Notes: generated by a model from the sequence alone, not told the origin. Counted from the stretch's first letter, positions 1 to 12,058 are shown. The stretch is DNA of 64,000 nt from Piper betle (GCA_033002965.1 JAURVB010001870.1:30622-94621); one strand, 5' to 3'. Numbers and translations: made by a program.

Positions 1-1570
1 CTAACTGGAAATTTTATCAAGTGTCGGCCTCATGGGCCAACATGGTGAACAAAGCCCACTAAGATCGGACCTAAGGTATAGTGAATTGTGTTCCTGGGCT
101 TTGCACCAAATTTTCTAAGGGTTGTTCATGGGCTTGGAGGCTTAAAATGGGTTTGGGACTATGGGAATAATTAGGCAACACCATGGTCTTGAGCCCGTAG
201 AAATTTCAGGTCCAAAGTCCAACTGGTTAATCCTGAGTGGGCTCGTAAAGTGAAGGTCTTGGCCGGGTCATTTCTAGAGCCAGGGTCACCTAATAGGCTT
301 GTGATATTCATAACTCGAGATATACCAACTCCTTAGATCCCAAATTTCAACACAATTTTATTGGGGCACGTCTGAAGGTCAGATATATTTCATCCAAATC
401 CATCACCTTTTGCCTATTTTTTTTGATTTTATATCCGGCCCATGGAAATAGGGTTTCCCTTCATTCTTGCATAGTCTAGATCAAAGACCGAGAAGTCACC
501 CTAAATGATTTTTATTAAACCAAAACCTTGACAAGTTTCTTGTAGACAGTTATAGGGTCCTTACATAATTTTTATTGATTTTATTAATGTATTTTGGGTT
601 GCTCACAAAGGAGCCCAATCTTAGAACAAGGCAGCACAATCACAGAACAGCATTTACAGTACAAAGTTAGGGCTAAGTTTTAATAGCATTGCACTTAAAA
701 ATGCATATCTATTTTTCTACATGCAAAAATGAGACTATTCCAACTTCTTCAAACTTCTAACAAATAGATCTATATGGAAAAAATACAACCAAAATGGATA
801 TACACATGGAGACATGTAAACAGTAAGCACAAACAAAAAAGAGGCAGAGATCCAAACTTTACCACTGAGGGCACCAAGGAGAGCTCTCTTTGGAATTCCT
901 ACCCCAAAACCTATGACCCTAGGAGGGGCCAGAAGGCCTTGGAAGGGTGGAACTTGGCTTCCATATATAGGAAATAATCAAGGCTTCTGCAAGGGCGATG
1001 GAACTGCAGAGCTGGACAATGAAAACTGGGAAACCTGGGCATGCAAGCGAGTTGCGTGATCAGGGCTGCATGCCAGGCCGTGTCAATGGGAGGTAAATTC
1101 AAAAGTGTGGGCACAAGGGTGCTCGGCAAGCACTGTTACGCCCGGACTTGAAACTCTAACCCTAAAAAGTGTGGCGCAATGGTGCTGGGGAGTGCCATTA
1201 AGCGGGAACCAGACATCACATGTATAGGGTTTCCACCTTAGTGAGGATAGTGCATCCACAGGCATCGCACTGCCAGTCCTGCAGGGGTTAGGATCATCGT
1301 GGAGGGTTTCGAACAAGCAAAAAACACATTGAAGATACCCGAGGCCTCAGTCCAAACATCTAACTAAATTCAACTCAACTGAATAAAGAAATTAAAAGGG
1401 TCCAGGCATGAAGAATTCAATGGGGGTACTGAAGCCGAAGGAAGCTAATGTCGGGCAAAGACATACCATACTATACTCGAATCATGGCGAGAAGGGCTTA
1501 ACCCTAGTGACTCGATTTGGGTAATTACCGAACTGACTATAAAACCTCGGGCAAATGGTATGCTTTTACA
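1..1570 (-). mobile_element. Ty3/gypsy LTR (family G), minus orientation, cut by the window start
   Basis: This stretch lies immediately downstream, in the minus sense, of a gypsy pol remnant. The polypurine-like run at about 1572-1582 reads AAGTGGGGGAGG on the minus strand, the usual mark before a gypsy 3' LTR. The same sequence recurs at 39,193-39,880 and 44,528-45,188 in unit 3. Reverse-oriented relatives lie at about 18,800-21,600 and 54,560-58,290. A minus-strand TATA-like run (CTATATATGG, about 958-967) is the probable LTR promoter. The frames within it are short and resemble no protein. The left end lies outside the window, so LTR length and target duplication cannot be read. Confidence 0.6.
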
Positions 1571-1574
1571 ACCT

Positions 1575-3150
1575 CCCCCACTTAGAATAATTGTATCCCA
1601 AATTTTCTTAAGGGGTTATAAACATTGACACAAGCTATACAATGATATACAACATGCAATAGCACTCAACCAAGAATAAGGAATTGTGCTAATACCTCGA
1701 GTCACCGTCCTCCGCTGGGAAATGTCTTGGGAAACGCCATCACATCTTGTCTTCACACTAGAGGCATTTCCTAAAGGAACATTCACTAGAGGCATTTCCT
1801 ATAGAGATTCTTCACAAACCAGTCAAGAATTTACGTAGCCTCCTCCTCATAGGATAGGTCGGATTAGACGTTGAGCTCTTCATACTATAGCTGGTGCGAT
1901 TCATCTAGCACGCACTTCTTTAGCATGGAGATGTAGAATAAGGGATACATTGTTGACAAATTTGGTGGTAGTGCAAGCTCGTAAGCAACCTAACCAACTC
2001 ATCTCAACACCTCATACAGGCCATTATACCTCAAACTCAGCTTGCCCTGCCTCCGAAACTGCACTCCTCCTTTAGGCAGTGAGACTTTTTGGAAAAAGAG
2101 ATCGTTGGGGAAAACTGATATCCCTACGCTTCTGATCTGCATAAGCCCTCTGTCTGTCCTGAGCTGCTAGTAGCCTATGCCCTATCAATTCGACCTTCTT
2201 CTGGGAGTTGAAGTAAATGAGGGTGTACTATCCATGGCTTGCCACCCTCTAGCCATACAAGGCCTCTAAGAGTACCATCTCCATAATGGCCTAGTAGCTA
2301 TTGTTGTACGTAAAGTCTACCGAAGGCAATTGCTCCTCCTAAGATCCATCGAAGTCTACAATTTATGACCAAAGGAAGTCCTCAAGGATTTGAATCATCA
2401 TCTCATACTGCCATTGAGTCTGTAGATGATAGGTAGTGCTAAATTGGGTCTCTATTCCAAGTTCTCTCTGGAATGATCTCGAGAAGGAAGAGGTGACTGT
2501 AGGGTCCCTATCTGATACAATCCCCTTGGGCACACTGTGGAGTCTAACAATCTGATCTCAATAAAGTCTGCTGAAGGTAGATGCATGATAAGTCATACAA
2601 ATAAAGATGAAGTGAGCCAATTTTGTTAGCCTATCAACAACAACTCATACTGCATCAATTTGCAGTCTTGAAGGGGGTAGATGTGTGAGAAAGTTGCACG
2701 TGATGCAATTCCACTTCTACTATGGTCGTGGCAATGACTACAATAAACCACCTGGTCTCTGACACTCGATGATGACCTATTGACAAACAAGACATTACGA
2801 CACAATGTTGAGGACAACCTTCTTCAGCCCTAGCCACCAATAAAATCAGCACATGTCGTAATACATCTTCACTAAGCACGGATGCACTATGAACCTCGAG
2901 TGATGGGCCTTGTGAAGAATGTCCTCACGTATTCCTGGTTAGTCTACAACATATAGCACGTACAACAGTCCTCTCATCTAGTACAAGCCATCTGCCTCCC
3001 TCACTAAGCTGAAATGAGTCCCCTATAGAAACGTCTGCTCAGGAAACTAATAAACTGCACGTGATTGTTTGATATAGTTTGCTATATTCAGACTCATAGT
3101 TGTCCTCACCAACACTGCTACAAGTTATTCAGCTACGTCCTCTTACTTAT
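1575..3150 (-). pseudogene. Ty3/gypsy pol remnant: integrase H2C2 zinc finger and catalytic core
   Basis: Minus-strand conceptual translation gives, with many stops and frameshifts, a chromovirus-type integrase. At about 2,650-2,830 are a QRPGGLL-like block and THLPPS, after a damaged zinc-binding region. Next comes VVVDRLTK, then VSDRDP (about 2,500), an FQRELGIE block and a YNNSY-like block (about 2,300), and last a C-terminal tail down to about 1,600. In intact elements this enzyme inserts the cDNA copy. Here at least ten interruptions make it non-functional. Upstream reverse transcriptase and RNase H are absent: the frame stops at about 3,150, where a copia polyprotein begins on the same strand. 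Confidence 0.8.
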
Positions 3151-6100
3151 CCTCATACTGTAGATAGAGTAACGTACTTTTTTAATTTGGACCGCCAAGA
3201 AACAACACCACCAACTAAAGTATTAACAACCCCAGAAGTGGACATCCTAGAGTATAGATAACCAATCATATTTATATTAGTATAACATGATAATATAGGC
3301 TTACCTCCCCTAAAGCGTAAACATAGGTTGGAGTTACCTCTCAAATATCTCAATATCCAGTTAACTACTTGCTATTGCTCTCTGTTAGAATTAGACAAAT
3401 GTCTATTTACCGCCCCTACAACATTCACTATGTTTGGTCTAGTACAAACCATAGTATACATAAGACTCCCTACAATAGATGCATAAGGGATCTCATATAC
3501 CTCTGTTTCACTTAGGTCACCCTTATTCTATTTGAATTGAGCTCATAGTGGAACAACAACCTATGTGGCTTCCTATATGTTGAACTGCTCAAGTACCTTC
3601 ACACTACATTTCTCTTGAGATAGCCAAATCTTCTTTACCTTTCTATCCGGTCGGATGGGCATGCTAAGAAATTGCATGACCCAAGTCTTGCATACTGAAG
3701 GATTTACCCAATTTTTCTTCAAATTTGCAATTCTTGATTTATCCTTGCCAAGAAACAACATATCATCAACATAAAGAAGCAAATTGATAAAGTCATTCTC
3801 CCTAAATTTCTTGATAAATACACAATGGTCTGAAATAGTTTTGTTGTAACTTGACTCTCCATAAATGAATCTAACTTCTTGCACCATTGTCTGGGAGCTT
3901 GTTTGAAGCCACACAAACTCTTTTTCAATATACACACCATCTATTTGTTTTCCTTGTCTACAGAACTATCAGGTTGTTCCAAATATATTCTTTCATCATG
4001 ATCACCATGGATAAATACGACCTTCACATCTAACTGCTGAACCTCTAAATTCATACTTGCAGGAAAACCTAGCTCAAAATAGATTGAAAAAAATTTTAGC
4101 AAGTGAGAAAATTTTGTCAAAGTCAATACCTTTCTTTTGCCCGAAACCTTTCACCACAAATCTTGTCTTGTTGATTGGTTGTGAGTTACCTTCTTTTTGC
4201 TTATGTCGATAAACCCATTCATCCTTCAAGGCCTTTCTCCCCTTAGGAAGATTCACAAACTCAAGTCATGTTCTCATGCAATGACTTTAGTTTCCCTCAC
4301 ATTACACTTACCCATTTACCTTTCTCCTTATGACAAATAGCTTCACTAACACGTTTAGGCTCACCACTTTCTGTGAGTGTCACATATGTAGATTTTGGAT
4401 ACTTCATGGATGGAAAATTCTACCAGATTTTGATCTAGCAACTCTACTAGATTTTGTTCTAGTATTATTAGCATCCCTTAATCAACAACTTGATCACTAT
4501 CATGTACATGTTCATCAACAACAACAAGAACTATATCATTAGCAATATTATTCTCCTCACCTACACCATCAAGAACTAAGAAATAGGAATGTCATTTAGG
4601 GCTTCTTCATCAATCTATTTAGCAACCTCTAAAATAATATCCTTTACAACCGTTGAAGAAGAGATGAAATCTTAACCTTTACTACATAATCCTGGAAATC
4701 ATTTTCCCAAAGTCTTTTAGAAATTGATTCCCTCGAAACATTACATCCCGACTTCAAACATTCTTCTTCTCCTTAGGATCCCAAAGTCTGAAACAAAATT
4801 CTACCTCCTCATAACCCTGGAATATACATTCAAATGACTTAACATCAAGCTTAGCCTTACTTCCTTAGACAGATGTACAAAAACTTTACAACCAAGCACC
4901 CTTAAATGAGTGTATTTTACCTTCCTACCACTCAAAACTTTTTCTATAACATTTCCACCTAAAGAAAGTGTAGGAGACCTGGTAATTAAATATTAGGCAA
5001 TACAAAGAACTTCATTCCAAAATCCTTCAGGTAGTAATTTTGCTGCAGAAAGCGTACCCCTTTTCTTATAATGCTCTGTTCATCCTCTGAGCCACTCCAT
5101 TCAATTGTGTGGTGTAGGGGACATTCTTCTCATATTGAATGCCTTGTTCGGCACAATAAATTTGAAATTCATTATTACACTATTCACCTCCATTATCACT
5201 TCTTAAATATTTTAAAATTCACCCTTTTCTTACTCTACGAGAACATGAAATGATTTAAAAGTACTAAGTACATCACTTTCACTCTTCAAACAATAACTTC
5301 ATACCTTCCTTAAAATATCATAAATATAAATGACAAAATAAGGGGCTCTACCAAGAGAAATCTTCTCTATTTGACCACAAACATTAGAATGTACAAGTTC
5401 AAGTATCTGAGTCTTCTTCTTGTGAGTTGATACAAAAGAAACCCTATATTATTTTCTAGCCAAGTGTTTTCCCATCAAATTGAGGAAAATAATTTTTCTT
5501 CAGAAACTCTAGCCCCTTCTCACTTATGTGTCTCAATCTCTTAAGCTACAAATCAACTGTGAGAGTTGTAGAGGTATTATTAACCTCCCAATGAATCAGA
5601 CTAGATGTAGTCCTATAAAGAATATTGTACTACTGCCCTTTAGAAACCACTAAAGATCCTTTCACCATTTTTCATAAGGCATATGAAAATTGTAAAACAT
5701 AACGCTTATTGTCCAACATACCTGTTGATCTCAAATTCAATCTTAAATCAAGAATATGATGCACATTTTTCAAAACAAGTTTGCAACCATAATTGGTCAC
5801 AATATGTGCATCAACATAACCAATAATTTAAGAAGTACCATTGTCGCCCATCCCACGACATCTAGATCAACTGTCATGTAAGTGTTGAAGAAATTTCTAC
5901 ATAGGGTAGCGTGAAATGATGCGCTAGAATCAATCACCCAACTAGTATCACCAAGTATGATTAGTGCATCTTGTCTTACAACATTGACAACACCCTTATT
6001 GCCAACCCCTTTACCATCTCTTAGATCTTTCTTGTATTTGTAAGTGTTTTGCTTCTTATGGCCAATTTTATCACAATAAATACATTTAAAGGTCTTGTTT

Positions 6101-6158
6101 CTTGATTTAGACCTTCCTCCACTCTTTTCTCTTCCACCTCAACACTCTTCTACAAGAA
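3150..6158 (-). pseudogene. Ty1/copia polyprotein remnant (zinc knuckle, protease, integrase, RT, RNase H)
   Basis: Read from high to low coordinates, the domains follow copia order. A CCHC-like knuckle lies at about 6,050-6,110. A protease-like DSxASFH motif lies near 5,930. GAG-pre-integrase and integrase follow at about 5,750-4,700, heavily interrupted. Reverse transcriptase spans about 4,256-3,573, including QLDVKVVFIHGD, KSLCGFKQAPRQW and the catalytic YVDDM box. RNase H is at 3,153-3,353 (RYLRG, SCYTNI, VVSWRSKLKK). Many stops and frameshifts mean the element is dead. The gag start and 5' LTR continue at 8,711-10,075 because a younger copia element is inserted at 6,159. The 3' LTR is missing: RNase H abuts gypsy integrase. 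Confidence 0.88.
3573..4256 (-). pseudogene. copia reverse transcriptase segment retaining the YVDD box
   Basis: This is the best preserved part of the copia remnant, spread over three overlapping frames. The first (4,074-4,256) carries the KARFVVKGF-type start of RVT_2, here TRFVVKGFGQKKGIDF. The second (3,941-4,126) carries QLDVKVVFIHGD and the ERIYLEQP block. The third (3,573-3,940) carries SLCGFKQAPRQW and LLLYVDDMLF, which holds the metal-binding aspartates. The frame shifts between these pieces, so no continuous enzyme is encoded. The counterpart in unit 3 has lost the YVDD segment. Confidence 0.85.
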
Positions 6159-6163
6159 CTACC

Positions 6164-6367
6164 TATTGGGCCCTTTGGGCCCCCAACTCCGAAAACCATT
6201 TTTGGGCCCTTTGGGCCCCAAAGGGACTTTAAACAACCAAAGGCAACTCACAATAGGTGTCACGGGCTTCTCTTAATCTAAAAACTAGAACAAGGAATAA
6301 AACTTTCCAATTAGCCTATATACAAGTCACCAACAACCTCTACAATTGATGTGGGACAAACCCAACA
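6164..6367 (-). repeat. 3' LTR of the nested copia element (family K)
   Basis: It aligns along its length with 8,492-8,705, including shared GGGCCCTTTGGGCCC-like palindromic runs, the CAATAGGTGTCACG block and the end AACCCAACA. A purine-rich tract (minus GAAAGGGAG, about 6,369-6,377) precedes it in the minus sense. Fragments of the same LTR family on the opposite strand lie at about 16,575-16,975. Confidence 0.8.
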
Positions 6368-6542
6368 ACTCCCTTTCATATATCGGGAGTGGCTCGAAAC
6401 CATCATCGTCTAACACGCACCCCTTAAATCAGACGGCACCCACCTAGCAAACTCCTCTTCAAGTTATCAGATGGAACCCATGAAGGAGACAACAACAATC
6501 GGGCATAGGCAAACCTCGCTCGAACTTGGCTCTAATACCACT

Positions 6543-6947
6543 TGTTGGGATTGTAACACACATAATCCCTAAACTCCTTGATATGCAATAATAAGTACAC
6601 AAATCACTCCAATTGGGAAATCTTCGCGCTTTCCAATTAGGATCAACTCAAAATTTCTAACTGGAACACGCTCCAATTAGGAAACTCACAATTCACAATT
6701 AAAACAACACTCTCAATTGTGTACTCTCTTTAATTCAGTTCTCTTCTATTTCACTCACAATACAACTACATATATACAAGGAAAGAAAACCAGCCTCGTA
6801 AATACCAAGAGCCAAATACTAAATACTCATCGTCTTCAACAATTCTTCTTGAATTCCTCGTACCTCTACGAAGAAATCCATATTTTTACAATTCCCCATG
6901 TAGTTGCATGTCTTCTCACATCCATCGTATGATGAGGGACCCCAACA
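6543..6947 (-). repeat. Second, unrelated LTR inside the nested element (PPT-LTR-PBS arrangement)
   Basis: This 405-bp segment starts TGTTGGGATTG and ends GACCCCAACA, the usual inverted LTR termini. In the minus sense it is preceded by a purine tract (CAAGGGAGAAT, about 6,948-6,960) and followed by a tRNA-iMet-like primer site (AGTGGTATTAGAGCC, about 6,527-6,541). A tract and a primer site on both sides of one LTR is not expected of a simple solo LTR. It suggests recombination between two elements. It does not align with the flanking family K LTRs. Confidence 0.6.
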
Positions 6948-7258
6948 ATTCTCCCTTGATTTGAACTTCTAGCACATCTCCCCCACCCTCTTGGGGGAAG
7001 AATTACGACTTTACTTTTCGTCATTTAGGATCAACTTCTCTTCAAACAACTTTACTAACCCATCCACTCGAGTTTAAGAAAATAGCTTATTTTCATCTTC
7101 CAACTTGACAACAACTTTCCTTCCATCATGAGTATGATCATTACCAAGAATCTTATTACTGAATTCCATTTCTACCTCAGTATGATCAACCCGTCGATGC
7201 CATGCTTGCTTAGGAGGCCCATCAAGTGTACTTCCACTCTTGACATATCGAAATAATG

Positions 7259-8414
7259 TCATGTACAAGCTGCCATATTTTTCCCCTTTTGCAATGATAA
7301 GTGCACCCTTGGATAACTATTGCCAATATCATCCAACTTGCCCAAAGACAATATATTTTCCTTCAAGTTTGGAATATGTCTCACATTCTTCAAAAATAAT
7401 TTGTGACCCAAACTAGTCACCATATGCACATCTCCCATGCCAACAACACGTGATGTATTACCATTTCTCATCTTCACCATTCCCAAATTTTCTAATTTAT
7501 AGGTAGTGAAGAGCTCTCTACATGATGTTGCATGAAAGGAAGCTCCAGAATCTACAATCCAACTTGAATTATCTGTCTTACGAAAGCACTCATCATTATA
7601 AGAAGTAAAAAGTACTAAGTCATTTCCATAATTAATAGAATTGACTTCATCATTTTCTTGTTCTTGGTCCTTTTCCTTGTCATGTTGCATATCCCCTATT
7701 AATTTTTTGTAATACCTTTTTATGTGATCAACCTTGTTACAATAGAAGCACCTTATCACCTTTCTTCCATTATTTGTCTCCTTGAACCCACTCTTGGTGT
7801 CCTCAGAAACTAAAGCTTGCTCCCTTGAAGATGAAGTTGATATTGTTGACTTTCTTCTTAGCTCTTCTATCAAGAGTGATGTCGTAACAGAGTTTAAGTC
7901 CAGTTTAGAAACATGAATTGAACTCATAATTAAATTATCCCATGAGTCTGGCATTGAATAGAGAAGTTAGGTGACTTGTTCTTCCTCATCAACCTTTGCA
8001 CCTGTTCCCAACAGGTCATTCACCAAGCTATTAAACATATTTAAGTGTTTATGAATAGAAGTCCCATCCTTCATCTTCAAATTATTCAATTGTCTCCTTA
8101 AAAAATCTTACTTACTAAGGACTTGTCATCATATATTTTGTGAAGACTATCCCACAAAGCAGTTGCCATTGTATCAATAGTATGCACATTAAATAATACC
8201 TTATCATCCAAAGCCAATAAAATATCAGCCTTAGCAATCTCATTTTTTCAATAAATTGTGCATCTGTCATACCTTCTGGTTTCTGATCCATGCCATTAGG
8301 AGCAACATCACAACCATCTTTCATGAATATGGCATGAATCTTCACCTTCCACATAGGAAAATTAATTCCATTAAATTTAGGAAGTAGAAATTTCATTGTA
8401 CTCTTCTCGGTCAT
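7259..8414 (-). pseudogene. gag and protease of the nested copia element
   Basis: The frame opens at an ATG at 8,412-8,414 with the copia gag start MTEKSTMKFLLPKFNG, then the FPMWKVKIHAIF block. It breaks between about 8,115 and 7,954 and resumes in another frame to 7,259. That second part carries the UBN2-type middle (LIEELRRKS), a zinc knuckle CFYCNKVDHIKRYY whose last cysteine is replaced by Tyr, and the protease active-site motif WIVDSGASFHAT. A short GAG-pre-integrase-like tail follows at 7,074-7,268. Gag would form the particle and protease would process it. The frameshift and lost Cys make it inactive. Confidence 0.82.
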
Positions 8415-8491
8415 CTTGTCAAAAGCAAACAAAAAGTTTAATCTTCTCCACGAACCTCCACAGGCGGACGAACCAAAGCTCTGATACAACT

Positions 8492-8705
8492 TGTTGGGCC
8501 ATTTGGGCTCCCACCCAAGCTTAGAGAACCACTGTTGGACCCTTCGGGCCCTCAAAAGGAACTTTAAAAAACCAAAGGAAACTCGCAATAGGTATCACGA
8601 GCCTCTGTTAATCCAAAAGCTAGCTCAAGGAATAAGGCTTTCCCATTTTTAGCCTATATATAAGTCACCAACAACCTCTACGACCGATGTGGGAAAAACC
8701 CAACA
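8492..8705 (-). repeat. 5' LTR of the nested copia element (family K)
   Basis: It is the partner of 6,164-6,367 with the same termini (TGTTGGG, CCCAACA). The primer site at 8,478-8,489 directly adjoins its inner edge, which sets this as the 5' LTR of a minus-strand element. The two LTRs differ at many positions, so the insertion is not recent. Confidence 0.82.
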
Positions 8706-8710
8706 CTATC

Positions 8711-9454
8711 TTTAAAACCCAACATTTTAGATGAATTAGAGAAGGTTACTTGCTGTGTTTTTCGTCTTACCACTTCACACAAAAGACAATTTGAAACCAT
8801 ATCAAAAGTCAGCTTTTTATTTGAATTATTCAAAGAAATAACCAAAGGTTCCTAAAACTATGCTAATAATAAATAAGCTTACCAAGCATCATCATCCAAA
8901 GTATACTATTGAGTTAATATACCTTGCATCTTATTGATATAGTCATTGACCTCTGTCCCATCCTTGTAGCAAGGATTCATCAACCTTCTGACCGGTAGGT
9001 TCTGATTCCCAAGAGTGTCTCACTCATACATGTAAAAGGACTTATCCTAAATCTCGTCAGCAGCCTTTGTTCAGGTCACATGGTTATATACATTATGTTC
9101 TAACCATTCTCTGATCAAAACTATGTACTTCCTCTTCGTCTTGATCAATTCATCCGTGCCACTCGACTCAGTCTAGCAGTAGGTGGACAAGGAGGAATCG
9201 AAGGAGCATTCCCTTCATCAATCACAACCAAAGTAGCACTCAATGATGGATTAGAGCTCGACAACTCAGGAGGACCAGGAATTGGATCATATAAATCATA
9301 AATAATCAATCATACAGCACTTCCACTAATGCCAAATAGACTTACCCTTAAGGGCAACCATCTTAACATGTTTCTCATGTTTTATGTTGATACAAAAGGT
9401 TAGTACACAAAATCAAGACAAACACCAAGAAAGAACCAAAGATCTAATGCCACT
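8711..9454 (-). pseudogene. gag 5' part of the older copia element, broken
   Basis: This stretch continues the copia element interrupted at 6,159 and matches 48,930-49,670. No long frame survives. The edge near the LTR carries a degenerate initiator-tRNA primer site (minus AGTGGCATTAGATC, about 9,440-9,453). Shorter forms lie at 14,050-14,781 and 62,030-62,471, so this gag/LTR junction occurs four times in the window. Confidence 0.6.
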
Positions 9455-10075
9455 TGTTCGGAGATAGGCGCTCTAGGATAATCAATCGAAAGAAAAAATT
9501 TCCGCTCATGACAAAACAAAAACAAATATAAAATGAAATAGGATACACAAAGATAAAATAAAAGGATGGAAACTTCCATCCAAATTAGAGAAAGAAAACT
9601 AACCCACACAATCAACTTTGATTAAAAAACTCTCTTAGAATCACTTATCAAAAATACAATTTATGAAATCTCTCCCAACGCAATTCAAACCATTAACAAG
9701 ATTAAAAAATGCAACACATGAAAAAGAAAACAATATGAGAAATAACATACACATGAAAGGAAATATGAAACTACCTAACACCTTGAATTACAAACCTCAA
9801 CTTTATCTTGAGATGATGAAAAATTTTTCTAAAAATTTTCATTTATGAACCAAATATAGTCAAGAACGCTCCAAAGGATATTCTTTTTGATATTAAAACA
9901 ATTCTTCTTTATATAAAAGAACGTGAGTGAAATTTAAGAAGTCACCTCATTAAATTTCTATATAAACTGACATAATTACACATAAGTATACAAAACAACA
10001 ACCACTAATGTGATAAATGAGAAATCAGAAAATGACTATTAAGTTTTTTAATGCCAATGGGTGAAAAACCCAACA
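9455..10075 (-). repeat. 5' LTR of the older copia element, unit 1 copy
   Basis: The 621-bp LTR starts TGTTCGG and ends CCCAACA. Its copies are at 14,782-15,365 (unit 2), 49,671-50,057 (unit 3, with an internal deletion of about 235 bp) and 62,472-63,060 (unit 4). The outer flank (about 10,076-10,145) reads on the plus strand like a copia gag knuckle (YEKRGHIKK). The LTR therefore landed in another, older element. Confidence 0.75.
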
Positions 10076-10228
10076 ACATTATAGGAAGTGTTCTGAATTG
10101 CTTAAGCGTTTCAACTACGAGAAGAGAGGACACATAAAGAAGGAGGAAGATATGAAATATAGTGATTTAGAAATGAACTTATTATAGTTAATTTTCGGGG
10201 ACAAAAATTCCAAAAGGTGGGGAGAATG

Positions 10229-11075
10229 TGAGATCCTGGGCCAGATTGAATTTTATGATAAAATAAATTAACCGCGTTGGGTTAGACCAAGTAATCCAGA
10301 CATGTCATTATTAAAAATTTTTATAGATTGGAATAAATGTCTAAAAATTATCAAATTTTAGGATAATAAAACTAGATATTATAAGGAATCCATCAAAAAA
10401 GAATCAAGTAAAACGAAGTTCTAGAGAATGAGATATGACTCCTTGACATTAAATATATGGCCAAGTTATTAGATAACGACGTCAGGTAAAATTGACTTTT
10501 TACAAGTTAATAAAAAAATAATATTTTAATACGATGAAATAATGGAGAATAATAGATTTTGAAAAGCATTTTTGTGATTTGGAACTCCTATCTAAGGTGG
10601 TATTATAAAGTAAAAATCCCTTTTGGATAAATACGAGTCATATTAGGATTTAATTAATTAATTGGAGTAGAATACTAGACCTACTTAATGATATAATTAG
10701 TATATAAGTGTAGAGAGAGGTCAACCCCTCTCTCTCTAAAGAGCAATTGACCTAAAGAAGGGGGAAGAGGGGGAGGTTAAGGCTTGTTTGGTTCATCATC
10801 TTTTCTCAATTTTCTTCTGTCAATTCATCTTGTTTTCCTAAAATTAATGTATATGAGATGCAAGTATCATGATTAAAATCATAATTCCCTCGAACTTGAA
10901 TGATTTCTTGGGAAGAGAAATCATAGATTTTGTGTATTTTGAAGATGGGGTTGTGTGGCGCGCTGTGCAGCTAATATGGCCTCTCCTCCTCCATAGCAAA
11001 GATCAAGAGGGAGTTGGAGAAGAGTAGGTACCGAAGTAATAAGGCTGCGGACCATAGACAGGAGCTAAAATTACA
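10229..11075 (+). repeat. Ty3/gypsy LTR (family H), unit 1 copy
   Basis: A plus-strand polypurine tract (AAAAGGTGGGGAGAATG, 10,212-10,228) precedes TGAGATCC, the typical boundary of a gypsy 3' LTR. The upstream 30 bp (TTTTCGGGGACAAAAATTC) matches the conserved end of gypsy pol. A TATA box lies at 10,701-10,707, followed by a CT-rich leader and a block containing GCTAATATGGCCTC. The right end is not sharp; 11,075 is where the copies become an A/T-rich spacer. Copies are at about 15,500, 50,228 and 63,197. Confidence 0.6.
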
Positions 11076-11584
11076 AGATAAATCTTTTTTTTGGAACAAA
11101 AATGGGCTTAGTGAGGTTATGAATTGATTGTTATGTCAGTAAAATATATTTTCTAAATTATTCTGTTGCATTTATAACAGTGTTACCATATAAGTCTGAT
11201 GCAAATCATCCCACCATTTTTTTCGATTAATATTTCACGGTGGTAACTGAATGGGAAGAATTTTTCAGGGCATGAGCATCACATTGTCGACCAATGCTAT
11301 ATTTCCTATGCATATACCTTGTTTTGTAGTAGAGCTCGCCTGATCTTCTATATTTGCATTCTTCAAGATATATATCCATCATTCAATTTATTGCCAAATT
11401 GCACTTTATATATTTCCAGTAATATGATTCAAGATAAAATCATATATGTACCAACCAATTATTCCATGTGTAAAAGATGCAAACTATCAATAGAAACGTG
11501 CAGATTATCATATTGTTCAGTTTTGTTAAATGAAAATATATACTAGATATGCACGCGTCTAGCTTGAGGTCCTCTAGGTAATGT

Positions 11585-11936
11585 TCACGGATGACCATGC
11601 ACGACCAAACTCTTCGGCTTCGCCGGCTGCTGCAAGCATTTTCCAGCGTTCCTACGCTTCTCTTCATTCGTGCATACTGAAAAAGATGGTGCCGAGGCTA
11701 CTTTCTGAGGCGAGGAAGAGTTGGTAGAGGTGACCATATTCTCCTCCCTACGAGGAGGGCATTTGCCACCATTGTTTTGGCCATCATTCGAGCACCCCGG
11801 GAGGTGGCAATGGCCCCTTTGGCTTGCTCTCAGAAACATCCACCATAATCCGAGTGGCTTCACTAGCCCTCTGGCCCACGAGGATGAGCAACAACATTGC
11901 CACTAAAACAAAATTAATGCATTTGATGGAAGCCAT
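11585..11936 (-). pseudogene. Broken copy of the four-cysteine secreted-peptide gene
   Basis: This is the paralogue of the intact gene at 51,695-52,048. The ATG is at 11,934-11,936 and the signal-peptide region is kept. A 2-nt deletion in the run of G (about 11,797-11,802, the proline codons in the sense strand) shifts the frame halfway. After the shift the original frame resumes and encodes all four cysteines to the same C-terminal HGHP and stop. In that part I count 6 replacements in 71 residues against the intact copy. A TATA box sits at the same distance upstream (12,059-12,070). With the single exception of the frameshift it would be intact, so the loss looks recent. Confidence 0.75.
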
Positions 11937-12058
11937 GCATACAATTCTTTGTGTACTGGAATTAGGAATTGAACAGCAAAACTAGTCTATCTATCCAAGC
12001 TCGACTAGTTCTCCTTACTTTCGAAGCTTGTTAATGAAAAGAGGGAAAGAGTTCGACC

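Larger units (their letters stand above)
6159..8710 (-). mobile_element. Nested small copia element with LTRs and 5-bp target duplication
   Basis: The element sits inside the older copia gag/pol. Left LTR 6,164-6,367 and right LTR 8,492-8,705 (about 204 and 214 bp) both start TGTTGGG or TATTGGG and end CCCAACA. They are flanked by ctacc (6,159-6,163) and ctatc (8,706-8,710). The unit-3 copy (about 48,923-48,935) shows the empty site with a single ctatc, which confirms the insertion. A primer site for initiator Met tRNA (minus TTGTATCAGAGC, 8,478-8,489) adjoins the right LTR, so transcription ran on the minus strand. Internally it keeps gag and protease but lacks integrase, RT and RNase H, so it is non-autonomous. 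Confidence 0.88.
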
